Source: Nitrospira sp.
Lineage (GTDB): Bacteria > Nitrospirota > Nitrospiria > Nitrospirales > Nitrospiraceae
Assembly: GCA_013696305.1 (NCBI GenBank)
Contig: JACCYV010000084.1
Coordinates: 1-37,198 of the forward strand
Direction: 5' to 3'
Length of the DNA stretch: 37,198 nucleotides
Under the pieces are notes generated by a model. That model saw only the letters and a program-made list of their open reading frames with translations, had not been told where the DNA came from and did not search any database. The position numbers were made by a program, and so were the translations under genes. Shown here piece after piece: positions 31,034-37,198 of this stretch; position 1 is the first letter of the stretch, and each line of letters starts with the position of its first letter.

Positions 31034-31982
31034 TGGGTCTGATCTTCACGTATCCTACCGCTTTAAGCCACCGAGCGGTATCCCTCAACGAGTAGGTGTT
31101 GCCACGCTCGGTAAAGAGCAACATGCTCACGGCAAAAAGGCTCGCTTCTTCGGGATAGAGGCCCTGTCGATCATGAAGAAATGCATCCTGAATGACAAGC
31201 CGCCCACCGGGAGAAAGCGCCGAAATGATCCGCCGAAACAATGCTTGGTTTGCGTCGGGTGAATAAATATGGAGCACATTGGAACACCATACCAGATCAT
31301 ATTGTCCGGGAAGGTCTTCCTCCATAAAATTGAGCGGCAGAAAAATCAATCGCTTCCGCGCCTTGTGCCTCTCAGCAATCTCTTTCGCCACTGCTAGGGC
31401 CGCTGGACGATCACAGATCGTCGCCTTCAGTTTTGGATGACGTGACAAGAACGCCATCGCGTAGGTCCCGGGCCCGCCGCCGAGGTCCAGCAAGGTCCCA
31501 ACCCGACTCAAATTCATCTGCCGTGCGACTCTTGCCGCTACATCAACTGATCGGTGGTGCATGGCCCAGGTAAATTGACGTCGATAGCCCGGCGCTTCTG
31601 GCTCATCATGATCTACCGGACGCCCGCTTCGAACCACCTGAGTTAGCTGCGACCAGTCAGTCCAGTGACTTTTCATCAACTCGACATAGGCACCCCGGTA
31701 TTTTGGATGCTTGGCATTCAATATCGTCGCGGCGAAAGGACTGTTGCGGTAGAGGTTGCCGCGCTTCTTTAACAGTCCACACATCGCCAAGTTCCGGCAG
31801 AGAATGTCCAGTCCGCGCTCATTCACGTCGAGAGTCTCGGCCAACTTTGCAATTGACCAAGGTCGAGCTGCAATCGCTGTGAAGAGATCCAATTCAAGTG
31901 CGGTCACAATCACCCGTGGCAATCGATAAGCGGCTAGAACAGCGCGGAAGGCTTCGATGGTCGTGATGGAAGTAAGCGTCAT
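30969..31982 (-). CDS. O-methyltransferase family 2 (acetylserotonin-type)
   Basis: This 337-residue SAM-dependent enzyme has the two-part layout of the family. A winged-helix dimerisation domain (about 10-95) has LELDLFTAIAARPWSIAKLAETLDVNERGL and a wing ending in YRNSPFAATIL. A Rossmann methyltransferase follows, with motif I TLLDLGGGPGTYA (163-175), ATICDRP for ribose binding, WCSNVLHIYSPD, and LSPGGRLVIQDAF. Family members methylate phenolic or N-acetyl small molecules, or quinone-like compounds. The substrate here is unknown. It is the last gene of a six-gene minus-strand operon, 27 nt after the preceding gene, and overlaps the convergent membrane-protein gene. Confidence 0.9.
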   Translation of the reverse strand: MTLTSITTIEAFRAVLAAYRLPRVIVTALELDLFTAIAARPWSIAKLAETLDVNERGLDILCRNLAMCGLLKKRGNLYRNSPFAATILNAKHPKYRGAYVELMKSHWTDWSQLTQVVRSGRPVDHDEPEAPGYRRQFTWAMHHRSVDVAARVARQMNLSRVGTLLDLGGGPGTYAMAFLSRHPKLKATICDRPAALAVAKEIAERHKARKRLIFLPLNFMEEDLPGQYDLVWCSNVLHIYSPDANQALFRRIISALSPGGRLVIQDAFLHDRQGLYPEEASLFAVSMLLFTERGNTYSLRDTARWLKAVGYVKIRPIKMKQGTEDWDGGLLEAARPA

Positions 31983-32009
31983 GCAGATCCCAGCAGGGTC
32001 CGATTTTCG

Positions 32010-32456
32010 CTATGCCCGATTCTTAAGGAGGTTCTGGCACCAGTGCACGGCAGCAACGACCTCGTCAGGCCGCTGAAAATCGATATCTTTAAGAAAGATG
32101 ATAGCGACGAAATCATCATTCATATCGGTCTGTTCCACAAAGCCCGCCTTGATAAGAGTTGGTCGCATTTTTGACACCACCGGTCCCAGAAAGTACTTGG
32201 CCTGTTTCGCCACCTCATCGGTTCCCAAATCCTCCGGCGTCCCGTCACACATCAGACTCTTCACATCGTCCATATCAATTCCGTGCTGACAGAGGAGTTT
32301 TCCATCAGGCCTGACTTCCAGCAACCAATCGCCATCCCCTAGATCGAGAGCCAGGGCTCCGCCGGGTTCAAATTCGTAAAATTGTGGGACGGCTGCAATC
32401 AAATGGGAACGAGTCTGTTCCCATCGTTCCCATGATGGGAGGGCAACGGTAGTCAT
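32010..32456 (-). CDS. 148-residue protein of unknown function in the redox/TPR operon
   Basis: I do not recognise this protein. It is soluble, acidic and without signal peptide or membrane segment. It has a regular alpha/beta look (GGALALDLGDGDWLLEVRPD; DDFVAIIFLKDIDF) and two isolated cysteines (LLCQHG, LMCDG). Its start overlaps the stop of the upstream TPR gene by 4 nt, so the two are probably made together in fixed ratio. The methyltransferase gene follows. Its place in the middle of a tightly packed operon is the only functional clue. Confidence 0.7.
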   Translation of the reverse strand: MTTVALPSWERWEQTRSHLIAAVPQFYEFEPGGALALDLGDGDWLLEVRPDGKLLCQHGIDMDDVKSLMCDGTPEDLGTDEVAKQAKYFLGPVVSKMRPTLIKAGFVEQTDMNDDFVAIIFLKDIDFQRPDEVVAAVHWCQNLLKNRA

Positions 32457-33280
32457 GCGCGTGACCGCCGAGGTTGGGAAGTCGGATCTTCGGCATCGAG
32501 ACGGGCGCGAAGACGTTCGAGCCTGGCGGTGTTCTCTGCCAATTTGGGAAGATCGTATTTACGGTCCATACGCACAACTTGTTCCAACAAATCAACCGCC
32601 ATCTGCAACTGCCCGAGATCCTCATAACATTGGGCCAAGACGTAGCGAGCCCCGCCTGTACGTAACTCATCGCGGCTCCGCTCTGCAATCGATTGGCTGG
32701 TATGGCAGCAGGCAATAGCGTCTTCGTATCGTTTTTGAATCGCAAAGGTTCGTCCCATCATTCGCCAGGCATCGGAGACGCCCCCTTGATTATTCAGACG
32801 GCGCATGAGCACCAACGACTGCTCATAGTATCGGAGGGCATCCTCGAACTGACCGATCTCGCGCGCTACCAGACCTAGATCAGAAAACAATACCGCCTTC
32901 CCAAGTTCGTCATGCACGCGAGTCATGATATCGAGTGCCTCGAGGTAGTAGGCTCTGGCCCGATCCCACTCACCGGCATCGGCGCGCAAATTTCCAAGAT
33001 TGGCTAGAGTCGTCCCGATACCCTTCTCATCCCCAAGAACCTTTTGCAGCTCCAGCACTTCTTGATAATAGCTCTGTGCCGAGTCGCGGCGACCACTGAC
33101 GGCGCAGATGTTGCCAAGATTGCCTAATGTCGCACTTAACGCCCGATGATCACCCGTCAAACGGTCACACTCCAACGCTTTCGCGTAACAGGCGTACGCA
33201 TCGGTGTAATGCCCCCGTGCAAAATGCTCATTGCCTTGACGATTGAGTTCCTCTGAGAGTCCGTTTCGAAGCGCCATCAT
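32453..33280 (-). CDS. TPR-repeat protein
   Basis: This 275-residue protein is almost entirely tetratricopeptide repeats of about 40 residues, the longer form with Gly/Leu at fixed sites. Examples are ALSATLGNLGNICAVSGRRD, IGTTLANLGNLRADAGEWD and AVLFSDLGLVAREIGQFED. About six repeats run from residue 10 to 235. There is no enzymatic domain, signal peptide or membrane segment, so it is a cytoplasmic protein-binding scaffold. It starts 3 nt after the metallo-beta-lactamase-fold gene and overlaps the next gene by 4 nt. It may hold the neighbouring proteins of the operon together; that is inference. Confidence 0.85.
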   Translation of the reverse strand: MMALRNGLSEELNRQGNEHFARGHYTDAYACYAKALECDRLTGDHRALSATLGNLGNICAVSGRRDSAQSYYQEVLELQKVLGDEKGIGTTLANLGNLRADAGEWDRARAYYLEALDIMTRVHDELGKAVLFSDLGLVAREIGQFEDALRYYEQSLVLMRRLNNQGGVSDAWRMMGRTFAIQKRYEDAIACCHTSQSIAERSRDELRTGGARYVLAQCYEDLGQLQMAVDLLEQVVRMDRKYDLPKLAENTARLERLRARLDAEDPTSQPRRSRA

Positions 33281-33283
33281 CCC

Positions 33284-33880
33284 CTATGCCTGCAGCGCAT
33301 CACCCACTGCTTGTTTGGCTCCAACTAAAATGCTAGCGCCATCCCCGACAAGAATCGAGTCGAAGTTGTATTTCAACAACCGGCGGAGGCCTTCTTTCGC
33401 CTTGGCTGGGTCGCGGTATTTCTCCGGTGTCATTAAACTCAAGAATCCTGCCGGTTTTCCAATCAGTGCATCCCCGACGATGAGGACGCCTTTTCCCTGC
33501 TGAATATATAGTGTCGATTCACCGGGGGATTTCTGGTCGTCGAGGTGAATGACCCAAATGCCACCCGGCAAGAGTTCGCCGTCCTTGAAGGTCTTGTCCG
33601 GCTTCAGGTCCATGTGGAGCGCATCCCCATCAGGAATCTGCACCTGGCAGTGAAACTCTTCCTGGTACGTCGCCGCCTCACGAGCGTGGTCACGATTGGT
33701 GACGATAATGTAGTCGAGGCTCCCCTGACGCCGAATAAACGTGCCGGCCTCGGCTGTCATGGGTGGAGGGTCAACGAGAACCTTATGTTCACCGACGCTG
33801 AGAAACAGTCCGTTAAAATCGATCTGCTTCTCTTGAGAAAACCATGACCATTGCCACATCCCGGGAAGGAGCTGTTTCAT
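33284..33880 (-). CDS. Metallo-beta-lactamase-fold protein with altered metal site
   Basis: This 198-residue protein follows the MBL fold: an N-terminal strand pair (NGLFLSVGEHKVLVDPPPM), then IIVTNRDHAREAA where the HxHxDH motif should be. It continues with GIWVIHLDDQKSPGESTLYI and GVLIVGDALIG near the third and fourth ligand regions. The usual first two His are Thr61 and Arg63; Asp64 and His65 remain. A single-metal or non-catalytic role is therefore likely, and I expect it is a subfamily feature rather than a mutation. GAGG lies 8 nt before the start. It is the third gene of the operon, 24 nt after the 79-aa gene and 3 nt before the TPR gene. Confidence 0.75.
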   Translation of the reverse strand: MKQLLPGMWQWSWFSQEKQIDFNGLFLSVGEHKVLVDPPPMTAEAGTFIRRQGSLDYIIVTNRDHAREAATYQEEFHCQVQIPDGDALHMDLKPDKTFKDGELLPGGIWVIHLDDQKSPGESTLYIQQGKGVLIVGDALIGKPAGFLSLMTPEKYRDPAKAKEGLRRLLKYNFDSILVGDGASILVGAKQAVGDALQA

Positions 33881-33904
33881 GTCTGTCGCCTCAACTTATC
33901 GGAA

Positions 33905-34144
33905 TTATAAAGCTGTAATCGCATCCTGCAGGGTCTTCGTGACCTTTGCGAGGATGTCGGCCTCGCTGGGGATATCGATAATATCGTCTTCTGACACCGT
34001 AATGAATTTACGATTGGGGCCTTTTGTCAGAGAGATGAGGAACATGCTATTGGTCGGCTTTGTTGGAATCACGACCTCAACGGTCCCATCAATCCCTTGT
34101 ACCACTTCGAGGAACTTGAGTTTTCCTTCTTCCCACTCGTCCAT
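33905..34144 (-). CDS. 79-residue protein of unknown function
   Basis: I do not recognise this small acidic protein. It has a clear AAGGGG ribosome binding site 5 nt upstream and sits 9 nt after the TlpA-like gene and 24 nt before the MBL-fold gene. This makes it a real operon member rather than a chance frame. The sequence (GTVEVVIPTKPTNSMFLISL; FITVSEDDIIDIPSEADILA) suggests a small beta-rich fold with a C-terminal helix. No cysteines, signal peptide or membrane segment. Confidence 0.7.
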   Translation of the reverse strand: MDEWEEGKLKFLEVVQGIDGTVEVVIPTKPTNSMFLISLTKGPNRKFITVSEDDIIDIPSEADILAKVTKTLQDAITAL

Positions 34145-34153
34145 GAATCCCCT

Positions 34154-34699
34154 TTACATGGCTCCTGCGCCCGCAGTGGGGCCAGAGGCCAACAGTTTTT
34201 CCACTTCTTGTATGATCGCTTCGGCGCCAGCCAGCTCCATATTGCCTACACGTTGCCACCTGATCACACCCTGCTGGTCGATCACATACACGTTGGGGAT
34301 GAACTTCCCGCCTCCATAGAGTTTGTCGGTGGCCTTGTTCGGATCGAGCAAATACGGATATGTGACCTTGACCGGAAATGCGCTCAGAAATTCACCCACG
34401 TCGCGTTTGGTATTCCCGGATGAGTTGATACCGACAACGGCCACGTTTTTGCCGGCCAGGGCTTCATGAACTTTTTGCAAATTAGTTCCTTGCATCATAC
34501 ACGGATCACAGATGTGGAATAGTCCCAGCACGACCACCTTGCCCTTTAAGTGCTCGAGCGACACCGCATCGCCCGTCACTGAGGTCAGGGCAAAAGCCGG
34601 GGCCGTCTCACCCACCTTAAAAAATCCAGCGGCCCAAATCAGTTGAGTCGCCCAGAAGGGTGCCAATGCGATTACCACAGCTATTAACATGCGCTTCAT
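34154..34699 (-). CDS. Exported TlpA/ResA-like thioredoxin-fold protein
   Basis: This 181-residue protein begins with a signal peptide (MLIAVVIALAPFWATQLIWAA). The thioredoxin/peroxiredoxin-like fold follows: VGETAPAFALTSVTGDAVSLE, then the redox-active Cys64-Asp-Pro-Cys67 in FHICDPCMM, and IPNVYVIDQQGVIRW with the conserved cis-Pro. Such periplasmic proteins reduce disulphides, for example in cytochrome c maturation. The CDPC centre is less common than CxPC forms such as CEPC. The ribosome binding site AAGGAGGG is strong. It is the first gene of the six-gene operon, and the only exported one, so its link to the cytoplasmic partners is unclear. Confidence 0.87.
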   Translation of the reverse strand: MKRMLIAVVIALAPFWATQLIWAAGFFKVGETAPAFALTSVTGDAVSLEHLKGKVVVLGLFHICDPCMMQGTNLQKVHEALAGKNVAVVGINSSGNTKRDVGEFLSAFPVKVTYPYLLDPNKATDKLYGGGKFIPNVYVIDQQGVIRWQRVGNMELAGAEAIIQEVEKLLASGPTAGAGAM

Positions 34700-34891
34700 C
34701 TAGCCCTCCTTCCTGGAGCCAGCCCAACAAACAAGAAAAATGGCTTTCCTTCAAGTTGGTCCCCAGCAGCCAACATCCCATACTGTTCGTGCGGGCATCC
34801 TAGCATGCGAAATTTTTCAGGAGCAACCACTTAGGAGCGAGAACAGTAGACATTGACGAAGGAGGATATCTTTGTGAGGAAGGACCTGTGA
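34700..34891. other. Spacer upstream of the six-gene operon
   Basis: This 192-bp spacer between the nucleotidyltransferase stop and the TlpA-like gene holds the latter's AAGGAGGG site. No promoter matched well enough to assign, and no terminator hairpin was seen. Confidence 0.35.
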
Positions 34892-36187
34892 TCACCCAAC
34901 GCTATGTATCCATCGCACGACGGCTTGACGAATGCGAACGGATGGGACACATTTTATCGCAATCCAATGGAACGGCTTAAGACAAATAAACAGCCCTCGA
35001 AGCCTCCGCTGGAACCGGAACCACGGCAACGACCTGCTGATTACCTCTGCCTCATCCCGACATAGTACTACAGCAAGTTTCCAGCGGTCGCACCAGGAAT
35101 CTTTGAGGATCACGTACAGGGCATCGGCACAGTCCTCGTCGATTCCCTCACTCGAATTCTTCAGTAACTGTTTCGGCATGTGCCGCACAAGCGCAGGAAT
35201 GTCCGCATCGCCCTCAATCGCATGGAGAACGGTGCGCGGCAACACAATGTCAAACATGTTCCTGGCCATTGCCAGGCCCAGCAGTACCATCCGTCGGCAG
35301 CGCCATTCACCCGCCTGAAACAATATTCGGCTCCAATCCAATGCCGGCCGTCGACGCACCAACTCAGCCACATCACACACCCACTTTAATTGCTCCCACG
35401 CATGTTTCGATCCATGCACACAGAGCACGATCAACAGATCCTCGGGACACAGTCCCATTACGGTTTTGGTCGGCAAATGAACCGGCTTTAACCTGTCCCA
35501 AAACACGCTCCGATCCAGCCGGAATCCGAAGTGGGGCCGAGCCATAACCCATTGAAGATCCACTGCGACGATGCCGTTTTTCTTTTGAAAAAAGTGATAC
35601 GGCTCATCGGACTCCTGTCCATCCCCCATATCCTGACTGGTGAGTTGATATCCCTTCGACCACAATACTTGCCTGGCCTGAGGGATGAACGCTTGGTCGA
35701 CGATCAAATCCAAGTCCGCGCATTCACGCAGGCTGAAATCGCCATAAGCGGTCTGCGCCAGCGTCACACCTTTGAAGGGAATAGCACGCACGCCTGCCGC
35801 CGCCAGCGCATCGACCACCATTACCAGCTCTTTAGCAAGTAACGTATTCAAGAGGACAGTGGCCTGGATGTGACGGCGAAACGCTTCGTGAATGACGGCA
35901 GGGACTGTTGCAGGGCAGATTGCGGACAGATTGCGATACACGAGAGGCGCCACGCCGTGAGCCCTCGAGAGGCGCCACACCATATCCCAATCAATGGCCT
36001 CACTGACCAAATCCGCTACTTCCACCCGAAGAAACTCGCTGATCGTCGTCCGGGCGCAAAGTACGAGCAAGCGGCCCTCCGCATGCATGTGAGTTACCCC
36101 CTGGCAGGGCATCCTCTGCCCGTGCAAGAACGTTCTTGGATGAAATTGTTTCGAACGTGCAGCTATCGGCCTTAGCTTCTGCCCCAT
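34892..36187 (-). CDS. Nucleotidyltransferase-fold protein (PF14907 type)
   Basis: This 431-residue protein matches the uncharacterised nucleotidyltransferase family by its core RAIPFKGVTLAQTAYGDFSL, followed by RECADLDLIVD. Lys139-Gly140 and the Asp158/Asp160 pair resemble the metal-binding DxD of polymerase-beta-like enzymes. Later conserved parts are VDLQWVMARPHF, LCPEDLLIVLCVHGSKHAWEQLKWVCDVAEL and DWSRI. The ATG at 36187 has AGGAG 7 nt upstream, inside the end of the kinase-like gene, and is separated from its stop by 1 nt. A shorter start near 36088 would remove an unconserved ~33-residue leader. Family members often lie near PqqD-like, kinase-like or polysaccharide genes; the substrate is unknown. 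Confidence 0.82.
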   Translation of the reverse strand: MGQKLRPIAARSKQFHPRTFLHGQRMPCQGVTHMHAEGRLLVLCARTTISEFLRVEVADLVSEAIDWDMVWRLSRAHGVAPLVYRNLSAICPATVPAVIHEAFRRHIQATVLLNTLLAKELVMVVDALAAAGVRAIPFKGVTLAQTAYGDFSLRECADLDLIVDQAFIPQARQVLWSKGYQLTSQDMGDGQESDEPYHFFQKKNGIVAVDLQWVMARPHFGFRLDRSVFWDRLKPVHLPTKTVMGLCPEDLLIVLCVHGSKHAWEQLKWVCDVAELVRRRPALDWSRILFQAGEWRCRRMVLLGLAMARNMFDIVLPRTVLHAIEGDADIPALVRHMPKQLLKNSSEGIDEDCADALYVILKDSWCDRWKLAVVLCRDEAEVISRSLPWFRFQRRLRGLFICLKPFHWIAIKCVPSVRIRQAVVRWIHSVG

Positions 36188-36188
36188 G

Positions 36189-37198
36189 TCAACGCTCCTG
36201 TCTCGCTTGCCGTTTTTGTAGAAGAGGCGTCACTAGCCAGGGCAAGTCCGTGATATCACGCCCAAAGTGAAGCCTGTAACAGTCTGTTTGCTCAACCAAT
36301 TGCACTAGTGCCTGAAATTCCCGACGAGCTATCTCGGCGTCATACACGAGCAACGAATGCGGGAGGATCAGTTCCAACGCCAGCTTCTTCGACAAGGGTT
36401 CCAGGCAGCTATGTGGAGAATCAATGATCTCAGGGAACAAAATCACAGCCGGTTCACAGGGTTTCCCTAATGGACCCGGATATATATCCTCCGCGTGAAA
36501 ATATCGCTTGGGAGGAGCGGCATGGAGCATGGATGGGAGCGCATCGCGCAATTCAGGAAAGAATGATACGGTCTGATCAGTCACGTTGATCTTCAGAGGA
36601 TAGGGTAGAATCTCCACTCGAGCGTCCCGGAGGCGAAAGAATGGATGGTCATCAGAAAGATACCGGTAACCCGACCGTAGGAGGGACAGGAACGAAGTGG
36701 TCTTGCCGCGACCGCTGAATCCGGGGATCAATATACCCTGTCCATTTTTTTCCAACGCCGTGGCATGAAAGGTATACAGTCCTCGCCGTTTCAGGAGTTC
36801 GGTCATAGCGAAATGCACGAAGCTGGCTCGGATATCGGGCCCCATCGCATCGGGGCGCACCAAATATCCCAATGCAGATAGCGATGCCGCATCAATGACC
36901 AGCACCCCTTCCTCATGAAAGTCCGCAATCAATAGTCCATGATCGGAATAGATATCGCACAGCCAGGTCGTCCCCCGGTCGCCCCCCACTACGAGACCTG
37001 TGCCGCTGTATAACCGTTCGGCCTTCTGGAAAATTCGAACTGGAACGTCCTCACGTCGCTCGATCGCGCTGAATTGCATCAGCATGGGTTGACCGTCAAA
37101 GGTCGTACATTGAAAGTATCCGAGTAATGACGCAACGGAACCGGCCAACGCCGGTGAGTTGGTGATGAATTTCAACTCTATGCCATGGACACAGAGTA
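36189..37198 (-). CDS. HPr kinase-like P-loop protein, probably continuing past right edge
   Basis: The minus-strand frame is open from 37198 to the stop at 36189. A TTG at 37175 could be a start. But the residues before it (VHGIE) have no stop, no ribosome binding site is visible, and family members begin a little earlier, so I treat it as cut at the 5' end. It shows the Walker A GFSGRGKTT about 25 residues after ELLKRRGLYTFHATAL, then YRYLSDDHPFFRL with the acidic pair of the HprK C-terminal kinase fold. There is no full HPr kinase regulatory domain. The paired nucleotidyltransferase begins 1 nt after its stop, so the two are translationally coupled. Target unknown; not the classical HprK of sugar regulation. 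Confidence 0.82.
   Translation of the reverse strand, partial: LCVHGIELKFITNSPALAGSVASLLGYFQCTTFDGQPMLMQFSAIERREDVPVRIFQKAERLYSGTGLVVGGDRGTTWLCDIYSDHGLLIADFHEEGVLVIDAASLSALGYLVRPDAMGPDIRASFVHFAMTELLKRRGLYTFHATALEKNGQGILIPGFSGRGKTTSFLSLLRSGYRYLSDDHPFFRLRDARVEILPYPLKINVTDQTVSFFPELRDALPSMLHAAPPKRYFHAEDIYPGPLGKPCEPAVILFPEIIDSPHSCLEPLSKKLALELILPHSLLVYDAEIARREFQALVQLVEQTDCYRLHFGRDITDLPWLVTPLLQKRQARQER

Overview
The window is a GC-rich bacterial chromosome segment. Gene content and an abundant-looking palindromic intergenic element (7389-7513) suggest a Nitrospira-like member of the Nitrospirota. That assignment is an inference from memory of such genomes and was not tested by a search. No rRNA, tRNA or CRISPR array is visible.

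Region 1 (1-7347, all minus strand) is a housekeeping block transcribed guaB, guaA, rluB-like, aspS, aroC. It holds the last two steps to GMP, a pseudouridine synthase, aspartyl-tRNA synthetase and chorismate synthase (its C-terminus is cut by the left edge). rluB and aspS overlap by 4 nt, and the guaA flanks carry degenerate 7-bp repeats. Region 2 (7389-17297) holds the palindromic element, a 12-repeat NHL double beta-propeller protein, a small exported protein, scpA/scpB, a membrane-anchored pentapeptide-repeat-like protein, a stand-alone exported Lon-type (S16) protease domain, an unknown protein, a histone H1-like basic/acidic protein, and an exported cupredoxin that looks leaderless.

Region 3 (17592-24254) has a methyltransferase with a PqqD-like N-terminus and a decayed FRG-domain gene (two stops and one frameshift). 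Next come a structured non-coding stretch with a likely terminator, and then a minus-strand operon: recG, a small coiled-coil protein, and a frameshifted ppx/gppA. Region 4 (24240-27436) is a compact 3.2-kb integrative element: tyrosine integrase, PH-domain membrane protein (frameshifted), HicAB toxin-antitoxin, and a repeat-rich tail with a perfect DnaA box. It is bounded by an exact 15-bp direct repeat that is also the first five codons of recG, so the element appears to have replaced recG's 5' leader and ribosome binding site.

Region 5 (27578-31033) has a TPR/zinc metallopeptidase, an exported PQQ-like repeat protein, a DCC-family thiol protein and a small membrane protein. Region 6 (30969-34699, minus) is a tight six-gene operon: exported TlpA-like thioredoxin, 79-aa protein, degenerate metallo-beta-lactamase-fold protein, TPR protein, 148-aa protein, O-methyltransferase-like enzyme. 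I do not recognise this set as a described pathway, and it is the best candidate here for an uncharacterised system. The right edge carries a coupled HPr-kinase-like / nucleotidyltransferase pair (PF14907 type) of the kind often found near peptide-modification or polysaccharide genes.

Several conserved genes carry single-base frameshifts (ppx, PH-domain, FRG). These may be real decay or sequencing/assembly indels, and raw reads are needed to decide.
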